From: Polytrichum commune | Taxonomy: Eukaryota; Streptophyta; Polytrichopsida; Polytrichales; Polytrichaceae | Length of the DNA: 64,000 nt | Assembly (NCBI GenBank): GCA_950295325.1 | Contig: OX485805.1 | Coordinates: 21,067,501-21,131,500, forward strand | Reading direction: 5' to 3' | In this document: positions 11,999-25,170 of the stretch, piece by piece | Numbering within the stretch: the first letter of the stretch is position 1 | How the letters are laid out: every line of letters begins with the position of its first letter | Translations under genes and position numbers: made by a program | Notes under the pieces: generated by a model | What the model was told of the DNA's origin: nothing | Databases searched by the model: none | The model's input: only the letters and a program-made list of their open reading frames with translations

Positions 11999-14703
11999 GT
12001 AGTCTAGCAGACTTAGACCCAAAAAAAAAAGGAAAAAAAAAGAGTAGTCCTAGAAATGCAACAATGACACGCTCATGAAATAAAGTGGGGTCTAACTCAC
12101 AAATCTCATCCGGAGAGTGCAACTTCCTCTACAAGCTTACAATTATTTCATAACATAATTTCTCATAACATGCAGGTTGTATCATAATGCGTGTCTTCAT
12201 GGGTCTTTCATGAATTGTCAAAACAATCAAGGTGTGAGAAACCATCAACACAATTCACATCCTTGCACTAATTATCAAATCGCAAAATCAAAACTTCATC
12301 CTCCCATATTGCATTTAGAAGTCCCTACTCCCCAAAATTGTCACAAACACAAGTCTCATTGTACTCATGAGATGCTTCATAGGAATGGCTACAATCATAA
12401 GAATAATGGAAAGGCAGAAGCATTATATGCTTTTCAAGTGTTGAATTTGCCTGGACATCTTCATGACGCATGAAGTACATATATATATATATATATATAT
12501 ATAATAGCCTGTATTTTGGTTTTTTCTGATCAAGTGTTTAGAAGTGGCGGACAATTTCAATGGATTGTGAAATAAAATATAACTGAAAGTGGAGAGTCAC
12601 ATTTTTGAAAGTCAACCCCTAAAAAATCAAAGAGAAATTGTCCCAAAATTGTCCAAAACAATGTAGTTCAATATAAAAGTTCATTGAACAGAATCAACAT
12701 CTCGTATAGTAGATCTAACCATATAGATGGAACCTTCATAGAATTAGTATTATTCATGCAAAATTTTGACCATCCATGTGTTCAAAGTCATAATATTTCA
12801 ATATAAACATGTTTGCCAGTACGGTCGGAGGACAGTGACTGCTTGAACAAAAGCACCCGCTTCAACCTTTAGGGGTTAAGGTTGTTAGAGGTTAAGAATT
12901 GAGATTCAAGTCAAATTATGCTAAATCCAAGTCCAATTAGAACATGTTGAATTGTATGATAGGATCCTCTGCAATTATTTACAGAGTGGATTATGATAAT
13001 ATTATAATAATTTTCTCACTACTCATCACCTAATCATAAAAAATTCACATCAAAATTAGAAATATGAATTTTCATCATTGTGTTTGCCAAAAAAATTAGG
13101 TTTTTACTAAGCATTCATGCGTTTCCCATGAAAGTAAAACATATTAAAAACATATCAACAGATATGCCCATAGAATTGAAGCAACCCAAACACCTAGAAT
13201 TGAGAATATGTCCACATCTACTTAAATACAAATTTAAGTGAGAGTTAGTGAGACAAACAAAAACTCCACACCCTAGAGCTTATGTATTGATCGGTGATAA
13301 CAACGTCCTTTCTTGAAGAAGGATATGCCCTCTAAATTATATTTGTCCTACTGCACTCATGCTTCGTGGTGTTACCTAGTAGTACAAAATAAGTGACATT
13401 ATTGGAGCCCAAAATTGCACACCATGAACTCGAAATTCCAATGCATGGAGGCTCATCGTGATGAGCGGTTTTGGTCGCATTCAAAATACATTCATTGGGG
13501 TTGATGTACCAAGGGAATGCCTCCTACTACGAAGGTAAAGTGGCGCCCGCTTCGACACTTTGAGTGTTGAAAGGTAACTTCCACGTGGGATTCAACAAGG
13601 TCTTGACCAATGTGAATCCGACACGTGGGAAGTTTCTTCCATAATGTAATAATTCGGTCTTATGGTATTGTGGTTTCTAATCTAGGCACTTCCAACTTTT
13701 TCCACACTATTTTGGTCGTTGTGTCGGATCATGAGTGGTCTCATTGGGTTAGTAATTGGGAGTTGCAAAGATTATCCTTTCAAGTTTCATGATCGGAGTT
13801 GAGATGCATATGATAGAAGAGGTCAAATAAAGATCATATTTCTATTTTTAAAACCAACTTGGTCTTTCCGAGAATCCAGACGTGTTCATTGTTGACCTAA
13901 GGAATCCTAATGAATCTAATGTGAGCGGTCCTTAAAAACACTCTTTAACCTCAACATTCACTGTCACATATGTTCACAACCAACAATCAACAATGTAGGA
14001 GAAGTATACATTTGAAGGCTTCAAATGTATGACGATAACATCGTCAAAATTTGTCCACACTGTGACACCACATGTTTTGGAGTTTGTGGAGCACATGTTT
14101 TATGTATATCCACTTGCTCACATGGCATGAAGGTACCAATATTCTTTCAAAACTTCATTATGTAGTAGGTTGTCCTCGCTAGCTCTTAACCTCTTCCTCA
14201 ATGTTTTTTTTAACTAAGAGCTTGCTTGAGGATTTGATTAAATTCAACATGCCATGGTTGTTCTTGAGGTGTTCCATTCCTTGGCTCATGTGGAAGGGAG
14301 AGTGCTAACACGTGAATGGTGAGCAATGAGTGGTAACTTGTGAGCAATGAGGTTGGAGATGCACCCACTAGTATCCTTTAACCGTGGTATTTTGGCAAAA
14401 ATAATAACATATTTTCTTATAATAGTATAAGTGGAAAGTTCACACAAAGTACACTCAACCGAATGAATGCTTTACTTTAATATTAAAATCAACAACCGCA
14501 AGCTTGGCATGAGAGTTTCGAGATGTTTTTTAACATTGTCATTAGATTCAACATTCAATTTTTTTATTATAAAAAAGACAACCACATTCCAAGTATTGAG
14601 CATTCTCTAGACTGTATTTCTAGAATACATGTAAGTTTGAGAAATGAATTGATGGAGGCATTGTGGTTAATTCATAACTTAAAGTTTTTGGACATAGATG
14701 GAA
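11999..14703. other. Noncoding stretch with AT repeat and a small hairpin
   Basis: An (AT)n run occupies 12479-12503. A 99-codon frame at 12177-12473 is rich in His, Asn and Gln and has no recognisable domain. An inverted repeat at 13576-13594 and 13613-13634 (arms like AACTTCCACGTGGGATTCA) would fold into a stem with an 18-base loop. Bases around 14230-14340 loosely resemble 45190-45290. No gene was supported. Confidence 0.5.
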
Positions 14704-15310
14704 CTACAAGAGGAAATTATTCAAACATATCAATGCCCAAAAAATAATGAGCATATTCCATGTAGTCGTTGTGGAACCATGCATAGAAGCTCTGGAACTA
14801 CCCCTATTGTCTTCCATTCCCTCCTCTTTGTCACTAACATGTTCAATATACTCATTTGCCTCGACATCTAAGAATGGCAGGATGTGACAAACAGAACCCA
14901 ACAACTTGCTGCAGTGTGATGGTGTTGAGGTTGAATTCACAACCTTTGTGACCGCCTTTGCATGTAATGGGATACTTATGCAAGTGGAAGGGGAAAACAC
15001 ATTTTTCATTTTAAGGAAAAATAAAATAAAATGAAATGGACAATATTCATTTTTGGATAATAGCATGCTGAATGATTTCAAAATCAAAGAAACATGAAAC
15101 AATTGTTGAACTTACGTATTCCATTGGGATTTTGTGAAATGTTTTGAATAGGTTCCTCATCATCATCAAGGGAGGTCATCTTCGCCATCAAGCCAATTAA
15201 AGTAAAATTAAAAATTACACCCGTATCTAAATACCGGCATGAAAGTGAGCCCGTTGGTCTAGTGTTGATCATGGTATTCCGTGATGCAGCATAAGATTTA
15301 TGCCTCCGTT
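14704..15310 (-). pseudogene. Unidentified coding-like stretch with a possible intron
   Basis: On the minus strand a frame from about 15272 contains an acidic patch (SLDDDEEP) and ends at a GTAAGT-type donor near 15115. The sequence below 15000 reads open in two frames, one of 132 codons with another acidic stretch (VSDKEEGMEDN). The pattern suggests an exon-intron-exon remnant, with an acceptor somewhere between 15000 and 14960. I recognise no domain, and the phases do not join cleanly, so this may be chance or a decayed element gene. Confidence 0.25.
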
Positions 15311-16491
15311 CATCATTAAGCCAACACTATAAGGTGAGGATAGAGTATTGTACAATGGTGCCAAAATGAAATTAAATATTGAAGAGTCTCTCTCAAATGC
15401 GATGAAGTAGTGCTACTACACCACCAAGCTTGAATAAATGCATGTGCAATCCATGTAGAAATATAGATTAAATGTAGTGTTTGAAATCCACAATTACATT
15501 TTCAAAAATTTACAGTAGATGCATAAGAATCAATAAATGATCCCAGTTTAGTAAATGCCTCTATTAAGAATTGCAAAGATTTTATTTTATTTTATTTTTC
15601 CTTTCTTGTGCACCTCTTCATGACACGTGCTTACTTTCATAATTTTTGTTTATGCAATAGTGCTATTAACAAAGGTTGGTAACTCTAATGGAATTCTCTC
15701 TAGTATCCATGTTAGCGACCCCTTCTAGTCTAAATAACCCTACTACCTAGACCTTATTACTACCATGTTACTAGTGATATTATTCTTGAAGGTTGTACCA
15801 ATATTGCCCACCCGTGATATTGGTCAAAACTCATAGATGTAATACCCTAAAAACTGACCTACTTTAACCATATTTTTATGCTAGTTATAAGACATATAAT
15901 CCGATTTACTCCCTCTTATCCTAGCAACATCATAATTAGTAATGGACTAGTAAAAATTAATAATTAGTAATGGACTAGTAATAATCAATTAGGCATCAAT
16001 AATCAACATTAGTATTGGTATGAAAGAACCTACCCAAGGACATCATAATTTCAATACCAACCAAAATTTGATGTTTGGTGGGTATGGTTACAAAAACTTT
16101 GTATACCCAAGTTATTATTTGAGTTTGATCATATTGACTTTGTATACCCAAGTCAATACGAGTTTGATCATATTGGTACTAGTACGATTTTACCCAAGTA
16201 TGAAGGTCCCACGGGGAGGTCACTTCATTGTCAAGTTGACACCACGTGCGGACAAAGTTTGCTACCCCTATATTACATGCCATATATAATTTTAAAATTT
16301 ATGATATTTTTTCTACATATACATAACCATTGATAGTATTTTTTATATATTTTTTGTCATCTTTTTTTTAAGTAAATTTTTTAGTTCAATTTTGTGTCAT
16401 TCTAGTTAGAAACGGTATGTTTTAATAATCCTAACATACCTAGTCCTAATTGATTATTGATACCTTTGGAAAAAGTTGTAGTTGGCAAAAA

Positions 16492-16606
16492 CTTTCTTCT
16501 TGGCAAAAGCTGCCCCCAAAGGCCAATTTAAGCCGGCCTTCCTTGCATTCGAGAAACTAGCATATATGACAATTTAATGTGCCATGTGACGTTTTCATGA
16601 ATAGCA
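16492..16606 (+). repeat. Short dispersed repeat, family F, copy 2
   Basis: Matches 5808-5925 in order and wording (CCAAAGGCCAATTTAAGCC, TTCCTTGCATTC, GTGCCATGTGA). Same orientation. Class unknown. Confidence 0.55.
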
Positions 16607-17697
16607 TGTTCTTTATACAATCTTAACATTGGGTATAAACTTCCAACTTGTGATTATGCACTTCTGCCCTTATTGATCTACCCTATTTACTTCTAGCTTC
16701 CCAACTTAACCTATAATGACCAAGATTACCGCACTATACTATAGAGGGTGGGTCCCTAGCCGTGAGTGATATTGAGATATTGACCAACTTAGTCCTCTTA
16801 ATTCTAACACTAATGCAGTAGATACTTCTTGTTATTAGTGAAACTGTAGGTAAGTCGACACACATGAGTCTCGTCTCTCCAAGACTTCTTGGAACTAATT
16901 GCTTACACGATGACTTAAACATAAACAAGTTAGGAATCCCTTCTAACCCAATTACTAATATTCCAAGGACCAACACTATTACATTCATTAGCAAGGTTGT
17001 ACACCACAAAACTTCACCACTCCCTTGTACAACTCACTTGCTTTTGCACTTTCTAAGTAGGTACTAGGCTTTGTGGCTAAGAAACCCTTTTTCAATATCC
17101 TAACCACCCCCTTCATATGCGGTCATCATGAGGGTTACATACACCCATAGTTTGAAGTCCAAACATTAAAAGAATAAATCCAAAACATCCATAAACCATA
17201 AACCCTAAACATCCGTAGGATATAATTAATAAATATATGACCCTAAAACATACGTCATTTGGTAGCACATCTATTGTCACTTAGCCTCTAAACCTTAGGG
17301 ACCCCTTTGTGCATCTATCTTTAGTATGAAAACCTTCATATTCTTTTTACATATACAAACTAGAGAAAAATAATACCTCTGCCTTTTATATATTATGTAC
17401 ACTAATGCCTCAAATAATACCCCTTCCTACATTCACATTAGTTTGTACGTGGTATGGAGGGTCCACCTTGGGACAAAAACCTTGGAAAAATTAGATGTAC
17501 ACAATACATTGGAGGATGTGCAAACATAATACTATTTTGGTGGTTGTATTCTAGTGTGGTCATAAAGGAATGCTTTCATAATCTTTCAAAATAGTTGAGA
17601 TTGCGGCCTTTCTATTACAGACAATGAAAAGATTCTCTTGATAAAATTCTTAGGGAGGACAACTAACATGTGTTGTGGTATACATATGTGTTAAGAG

Positions 17698-17699
<2 letters not shown>

Positions 17700-17737
<38 letters not shown>
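17700..17737. repeat. (AT)n microsatellite
   Basis: About 19 uninterrupted AT dinucleotides. Other long AT runs are at 12479-12503 and about 61645-61681. Confidence 0.95.
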
Positions 17738-17739
<2 letters not shown>

Positions 17740-20700
17740 GGGTATAAAGTGAATGATCTTGATTGGACTGCACCCAATTGCTATACATAACACCATTTCT
17801 CTTCAAATTCATTAATCCTACCATTACTTAGACGGTGTAGGAGATGTAATTTTCTAGCACCCTCTAGTTGTTGTAAATTTTAGTTTTTGACAAATAACTT
17901 TTAGTGTTCCAGAACTTATGTGCATGCATCCAACAACCCAACATAAGATATACAAAGTACAGATAGTACAAGTCTACTATGTAATAGCTTAGGCTCCTAT
18001 TCAAAATTTGGCTTATAAATATACATATCGAAGGGATAGTGTTCTAGCTAGTTTTCTACAAACCAATTGGGTGCTACGATTTTTGTTTTGGAGAGGTAAG
18101 TATGTTCTTTGACACCACAAATTAAATAACACGAGTGTATAAAAAGGGATTTTTAGAAGCATTGATGTTTATACCATATGTAAGGGGGAACTATTGTTTA
18201 GTGTAATTTTGAGTCGTCTACAAATAAATTGGTTGTTGAGAATTTTAAAGTAGAGGTAGATGTACAAATCACAATCCTAAAGTTTTTTAAAAATTGATAG
18301 AATTTTTTCTTACCTTCTGAGTTAAGCAAATTTTTGTTGATAAATCTAGATTCTATCATTTCCCTAGGTTCAATTGCACATGTTGCATGGTCAAATTCTC
18401 ATGAGCCACAACATATGGATGGAACAAAATATCTTATTAACCTTTCTCAAATTTGAAAGAAAAAATGTGCATTAGGGATTGTGCCAAGTTTTTGGAGTTG
18501 GAAACCAACATCTTCTAGATTAAATATCTCATCCCGAGGTTCACTTAAAAATTGAATAGATCATCTCCAATTTCAGATAAATACTAGGTTGATTACATGA
18601 TAATAAACCCCTTGACAAGATGTAGAGCATGACGTCCACGGTAATAGGATTTATTTTTTCAATGTCAAATGTCCCCTTGCATTTCATTTATATCCAAGTT
18701 ATTAAAAATTATGAAATATATTTAAAAAATGGAAACCAATATCTCATGTTGTTGCTCACTGCTCATGTGGAAGGGGAGGAAGGACATTGTTTTCAACCAA
18801 CAACAACTACATGTTCAAAAGGTCTATCAAAACATTTGGATTGCACTCATCGATTATGGTAGGCTTGAGTGGCTACTTGGGGGGGGGGGGTTCACTTCCC
18901 TGTATTTAGTGGGAACACGTGAGATCACAAGGTGTTTTTAGGGGGGGGGGGGTAATTATATTGGAGAAGGTAAATGTTGTGGACCTTATTATTATGTGAT
19001 CTTCTAACATCCGCTAATTTTGAAGACCCTATGGGTAGGTTAATTTGGTATTTATTCTTCTTTTACATGAGCGTATAGTTATAACAAATTATAGCTTTTG
19101 CTGATATTATGAGAAATCTAACACTTACACATACAAGATCATAATTAACACATCAACACAATATCCACACAATTGAGCTTCCCAATATGCACTCTATTCA
19201 TTCAAAACATACACACATGAAAATGATGATAAAATGCTTGTGTCAAAAACCACATGCAAATGCGTCCAAAATTTGTGTTTCATGCAAAAATGCATACATA
19301 CATGTAGCATTAGAACACAAGTAGTCAATGCCAATCACAAAATTTGTATAGGGTTTACACATTCAAATATGAAACAGTTTTTGTCATTGTTCAGGTTCAA
19401 GTGGTTAATACCAATCAATACATAACATCCAACTATCTATGCTCAAGGCAAAAAGCCCAAACCCTAACTCTAACCCCAACGCTCCACACGATACAATCTG
19501 CTTGAAATCTCACCCAAAACAATTCAAAACTGGAGGTTGGTGCTCTTGCATTTCCTCAAACAAAACAATTATTCAGTTCACCTCCACATCATAGTAAGGA
19601 TCACATAGGGAACCTCAGAGAACCTTCAACTCAATGACACTCTACTAAACTAATGGCTCAAACAACAACCTGCAAATTTGAGGCGCTTTGACAAGTGGTG
19701 GATCCTCTTTAAACAACCCATGTTTTGCACATACAAGTTACTCACATACTCATTGGTTATCATCCACAATGCCCCTCGATTGTCTGCCATATCCCCAACA
19801 TGACATGACTTCCTTCAATTCACAATCCAAACTATAGTTTTTTTCACATTGGCACTTAGTGTATGAATGCCTTTAGCCAATAATGCTTGATGGTTACATG
19901 CGGCAAAGCAATAGACCTCCCTTTAGAGGCTTGTGATTGGGGATGATCACTAAACTAAACTCCCTTTCTTTGGCACCAATTTTGATTATGTATGTTCGAC
20001 ACGAGGTGATTTTTTGAATTGGCAAGGAGGTTGTGGATTCAAGGTTGAGATAAAGTAGTGGCAAAACATTTACATCCAAAAAAACCCTATTGAGACGCTT
20101 AAACTTGTGGTTAATCCTGCATCTACTCTCAATATCAATGAATTGAAAGGCCTAATCTACAATGTTAATACCTTCAAGTAATGGTATGAGTTTTGCATAT
20201 GTGTCACCCTCAACACACTCGCAAGATCCAATATGTTCTGGACTAGCATAGGCATTAGCAAGTGAGAACAATTTCAACTTCAGAGACTTTGCAAACATGG
20301 TTTGTGTCCAACAACCTCACTAGAATCAAGTACCTCGAGTCGCTATTGGTGTTAATCATATGATAGCCTCTTACTAATGTTGCCACCCCTTCTTTGCATC
20401 AACACTGTTGCCTTAAAAAAAAGATTTCACAACAAGAATTCGTGAGCAAAAACTGAAAGTAGGGTTGATGAAGCTTGACATGGGTGCACCTGAGGAGCGC
20501 ATGTGCCTACAATCCAACCTTCAACAATCAACTATTAACATTTGCCAAATTTCAAAGATGGTGATAAGCAAACAAACTGGTAAATCTAGGTGTCATGGGT
20601 TTAGGAGGGTCTCAAAGAAGATTGAGTTTGTGTCTATAAGGATTAATGTCACATTGAATTAAGATTCCTAATCACAATTACGTTTTTACATCTTTATTTC

Positions 20701-21274
20701 TTTTTAATTATGTTACATTCATACTGTTGTAATTTGTTTGGGCCTTCTTTGTCTTGTGTGGTTTTGTCTTATATTTGGACTCCTATCACTCTAGTTTGAC
20801 TCTCTACTTTAATTATAAAGCTCAATAGCTTGGCGAATAGTCACTGGCTCATAGTCAAGATAAAGTTTGAGGTAAAGTCTTTGAATAACCCCATAGTCTA
20901 TAATTGTTGTGAATTATGATTGTGATAATCTCACAACGAGGTTCTTATAATCAACTTACATTATCATGCAAGTCTTTTTAGAAATTGAAAGCACCACTTT
21001 CATCTTGAGGTAGGTCTGGCAAGTCAACTCAAGAATCACCTACATAGGTCAATATAATAATAACGCATAAACAAGTTAGGCTATAGCCTTTGTTATATGC
21101 TTTAACATGTTTTGCATAATTAAATCATCTACGTTGGTTGTAAACTTACTCCAATAAGATAAAGTCTTCATCCTTCCAAGCTAATATCCATGGCAACTTA
21201 TAGCTTGCACAAAGCATCACTAGGCCTTGGTCACCTTGCATGCAAACTCTCTATCTTTTATTGGCAGGGTGCAA

Positions 21275-21309
<35 letters not shown>

Positions 21310-22321
21310 TCCTTTTGATGACGGTTGTGCCCATTCCATGCCCTTATGGTCTCTTCACTTCCTCTTAGGCTATTATGCAAGTTTGAATCAATTCTGGATC
21401 ATTGCATTAATTAAATGTTTATTGTTATCTCATATATCATTGTCATTTCTCATTGCTCATTTCTCAAGCTTAATTCATCACTCATACATATTGCCCAAAT
21501 ACTTGTTTAGATTTCTCTAAGTCTTAAAAAGTTTCTTTTATATCATTTTTCTCATTTAAGTCAATGGCCCCTTTTGGACTCCAAATGACTCTTGAGATTC
21601 TGTGGTTTCACCCACTCACATTACCTCTCAAAGCCTCTTGACTATGGATTATGCACTGCTATTCATGATATTGGCTTATGATTTAATTGCCATGTATTGA
21701 GATGATAAACCAACTGCCAAATGTTGGATGTAGGCAACATAATTTGGAAATCGCCTACTCAGTTGGACTATAGGTAGATAACATAGTTTATATTTGTCCA
21801 TAAATATAGGCTATAGATAAAATTGAAAAATGCCATGTTCCAATCTTCAAGGGTGGCATCTCCTCCTATCAGACCATACCCTTCTAAAATCTCCATTTTG
21901 CATATCTCATAGATTATGACCTTCTAGTGTACATGTGATTGAAGTTCTACTATGATTAACGTCTATTCACATTGTTTTTCCTACTATGGGAAAATTTCCA
22001 AAAAATTTACTCCATAGAGGTCCACAAATAATTCTAAAGCCACAAATAAATTAAGGGTTTCAAACAAGTGAAAAATTTTCAAATAATTCTATGGCTTCAA
22101 CTAATTCAACCACTAGTTCAAGTGTCACAACCATTCTCATGTACAAATAGGCTACCATACTATCAAACCTTTATCTCTTTATTTTTTTGTTAGTTTGTTT
22201 AGAGCTTGCTAGTAAGGCTAGAGTGTGGAGGTTGTTTTTCCCCTCAAAATTCTTAAGGCAAACTAGAAGAAGATGACATTCAAAGAAAACTTGTTCATTA
22301 CAATCATCTTTTATGACTTGG

Positions 22322-22466
22322 CCATTGCGACTCATGATGAGAAAATGCATATATAAATCATTTTAATTGTCAACTGGAGGATTTTGGTTACCCATGGTGC
22401 AAAAATGGCAGCCAAAATCCTCCGGTTGACTTATTTATGCATTTTCTCACCATGAGCTACAATAGA
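22322..22466. repeat. Long imperfect hairpin (fold-back element or small-RNA-like precursor)
   Basis: The arms at about 22322-22388 and 22411-22466 are reverse complements over more than 45 bases with a few mismatches and one 10-base bulge in the left arm. Landmarks are CTCATGATGAGAAAATGCAT on the left and ATGCATTTTCTCACCATGAG on the right, then GGAGGATTTTGG against CCAAAATCCTCC. The loop is about 22 bases. The size and near-perfect lower stem suit either a tiny fold-back MITE or a precursor hairpin; no target duplication was found. Confidence 0.7.
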
Positions 22467-22493
22467 CAAGTGTTTTTCTTTTCTTCTTCCTAG

Positions 22494-22793
22494 TATGATA
22501 AGGTGGATGACATCATCATGAACAACGCTCTTCGAGCATTAGTCTTTGACTCCGATGAGTCTCCCCCAAGCATACAAGGGGCCTCACAACATGGAAAGAA
22601 AGGAAATAGGGGGAGACATGGAGAGAGTATATACGAGAATCTAGGATTATTACTTTACAGACAAACCCCGCTTCCTTGGAAAACTTTAGAAGATCCCACT
22701 GTATCTTCTTCTTCTTCTTCTTCTTCTTCTTCATTGTTTTACATTTTGAGTGTAGTGTGTGAATATGATGACTACACTGTTTATCCCAACTAA
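22494..22793 (+). CDS. Possible exon of unknown gene (weak)
   Basis: A pyrimidine tract ending CTTCTTCCTAG at 22493 looks like a splice acceptor. It is followed by a 96-codon frame starting MDDIIMNNALRALVFDSDES, with a basic patch (KKGNRGRHG) and a serine run made by a (TTC)n microsatellite (22704-22732). The acidic start then basic patch faintly recalls the N-termini of Harbinger-type transposases, but I cannot show homology. The 3' part overlaps the end of a repeat (22772 onward), so it is at best a fragment. Confidence 0.2.
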   Translation, partial: YDKVDDIIMNNALRALVFDSDESPPSIQGASQHGKKGNRGRHGESIYENLGLLLYRQTPLPWKTLEDPTVSSSSSSSSSSLFYILSVVCEYDDYTVYPN

Positions 22794-23085
22794 TGCTTGT
22801 CATACGAATTCCCGAAATGAGCACTATTTCGCCAAGTCTCAAAATTAGTGAAGGCTGAAAGTTTTACTAAGTGATATTAAATTCATGAATACATTCTCAT
22901 GTACCATATGTTTCAAGAAGATTAGTGCATGGTCTAAGGCGCTTGTAGAGTGGACAAAATAACTCTATCCAAACACATGCTTCGTAGTGAATGGTGCCAT
23001 GATGAATAGTGTCGCTACTTTAAGTGAATAGTGTTGCTATGATATTGTAAAACATATGAGAGTTAATGAAATGATAGGCTTTTTG
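22772..23085. mobile_element. Family B inverted-repeat element, copy 1 (right end unclear)
   Basis: The left end reads CTACACTGTTTATCCCAAC. The interior shares blocks with three other copies: AAAATTAGTGAAGGCTGAAA, then AATTCATGAATAC, then GCTTGTAGAGTG. The GAATGGTGCCATGATGAA section is shared specifically with the copy at 43645-44040. The right terminus was not found, so this copy is probably truncated. Confidence 0.6.
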
Positions 23086-25100
23086 GGTATGTTCGCTAGC
23101 TGTGATTGTATGCAATGGTAATGGTAAAAAAATTCTTGTTGCATATTAGTGGGCCTCTCTCTCTCCCTCTTCCTAGCTCTTGTTAAATGCCTTACCATGT
23201 AATTTTCTGAAATTCATAAACTACCTTTATGATCAAGCACGTGGCAGTGGTCTTTATTGATAGCATAAATGACCAATAAGCCAAAAAATACTAAGACCCA
23301 AGCACATGGCAAGAATTTGTACTTACCATGAAGCAAAGACTATGGAGGAATGGATGAAAAAGATGATATGAGCTTAGTGACAGACGGGACCCACGTCTCA
23401 AACCTAAAGCCAAAATTAGGGTTGAGAGAACTTACCATAGGTAAGAACTCCAATTTAAACCCTTAACCCTAAAACGGAGCCTCTTTTCTACTATTCACGG
23501 TAGTGGAAGGTGCGGCCAACTTAGTGTGAATTAGGGTATTAGTTAAGTGCTAAGAGTGAAGGATTAGGAGTCACCACCAAGAAGAGTATTCTACTTGGAG
23601 TTACCCCATCATGGCAAAAGAACAAGTTTGAACACTCATATGTGGTTTGACAATGAGTGTAACTTTTTTGAAATACTTTGATGTTTTTGAAATGGAGTCT
23701 AAGTGTGCGACATGGATAACAACTGGGTCCTGCTGTTATTTACCTCGTGTACGTAACTAATCCTCATTTTTTGTTGGTTGGTTGCATGGGCACGAGTGAG
23801 GCACGCCCTTCACACGTTCAATGCAGTAATGTTTTGTGATTATGACATTTTATGCATTTCCATTGGTTGAGGCTAATAGGATTATTTCCTTTTTGTTAGT
23901 ACCTCATACATGTAGTGGATTAGATAGATACATTTTGGATTAGAGCAGGAAGGTTGGGGATTAGACTCCAAAGCATGGGATTAATGGAACCATACAAATG
24001 GGTAATGAAAACCATTTGTTCACAAAGCATCTAAATGAGGCACTCATCATTGCAAGGCAAGTTAGGATATGGCATAGAATATTTAGGTGATACAATACAC
24101 CCATCAATATATGATTGCAAAGGACTCTCTTATGCAAAGCATTATGTAATGGTGAAATAGGGCAAGGTAAGTGACTTAGAAAGAGTCTTGTAAACATTCC
24201 CACCCACCCACCCTTGCATTACAATGAAGAAGAACTTGAAGGATTTGGCCTTTGAAAAGAGGAAGTTCAAACTTTGTGAAAGTTTTGAAAATTCAGCTCT
24301 CTCTCTCTCTCTCTCACTCATTTGGAAGCGGTTTGTGATCATTCACATCATATTTGGCATTTTTGTTGGCATTCTCAAATGAAAGATATATTGTTGTATC
24401 ACTCCCCCCTCATATGTAGTATGAAAGCTGAATCAAACGATATAGTATTTTGGGTTAATGGGAATTACTATCCCCATTATTACTTACTTTTGGATGGAAT
24501 CTATCCAAATTGGTTGTGTTTTGTTAATAATGTCCCTCAATCCGAAGATGAAATGACAACCCACTAAGCAAAGGTCCAGGTGGTTTGTTACAAAGATGTG
24601 GAGCAATGGTTTGGTCACCTGCAACATCATTTGGCAAAAGTAGAACATTGACGGTATAGGTTATTTGATGATTGCATGCATCATTTTCTATAGTATGACA
24701 CGGCATTACGAGCATGGGGAAAGGTTGACGTTATTGACGAAAGCAACTCAAACAACCCCTCTAACTTGAGCAAGCATTTATGGGATGAGAGAGGCCACCT
24801 ATGTTCGGGGAAAACCGACGGCTAGTTCATTATCAGCCGATGGATTTCCCCTCATGGCCGGTCCAAATTTCCAACCATCGGATGGCAATCCGACTGTATT
24901 TTCAATCCTCCGGTAATTAGCCGATGGACCAAAAAATGTCCCGGAATTGTAGCCGATTCTTCTTCTGAGTTACTGGATTTCAGCCGGAAGCATCCAGAGC
25001 GCTATTTGTTTGGGGCATCTCATGATGCACCTGTGGAAGTACCCTAAACCTTAAACTTTTTTAATTATGCAACCTTTCCATGACCAAATCCAATTGCTTC
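23086..25100. other. Noncoding stretch, no gene seen
   Basis: Contains (CT)n runs near 23154-23170 and 24297-24315. A G+C-richer patch at about 24800-25010 has several CCGATGG/GCCGAT words, echoed at about 25290-25360, probably a diverged repeat. Short frames here have no recognisable domain. Confidence 0.45.
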
Positions 25101-25111
25101 TATGAAGAATT

Positions 25112-25170
25112 GGGGGACCCTTGGCCTTCAAGCGGTGAAGGCATTGCTAGGTTCAATTCCTGCCAAGGAT
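25112..25170 (+). repeat. tRNA-like (SINE head-like) patch, very tentative
   Basis: A stretch with TGGCCTTCAAGCGG followed about 30 bases later by GGTTCAATTCC resembles the A and B boxes of an RNA polymerase III promoter, and so a tRNA-derived SINE head. A full tRNA cloverleaf is not seen, no second copy was found, and no tail is evident. It could be chance. Confidence 0.18.

Larger units (their letters stand above)
15311..22321. other. Long noncoding stretch with microsatellites and small duplications
   Basis: No gene recognised in about 7 kb. It contains a short tandem duplication at 15933-15981 (TAATTAGTAATGGACTAG twice) and a second at about 16098-16173 (TTTGTATACCCAAGT and AGTTTGATCATATTG each twice). 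It also has a family F copy at 16492-16606, an (AT)n run at 17700-17737, two runs of 12 G at 18879-18890 and 18941-18952, and a (CT)n run at 21279-21312. Bases 19441-20460 are A/C-rich with no sustained frame. Confidence 0.5.

Noticed and set aside
22516-22842. A 108-codon minus-strand frame with a long lysine run
   Set aside because: The lysines come from the (TTC)n microsatellite read in reverse; the frame crosses into a MITE end.
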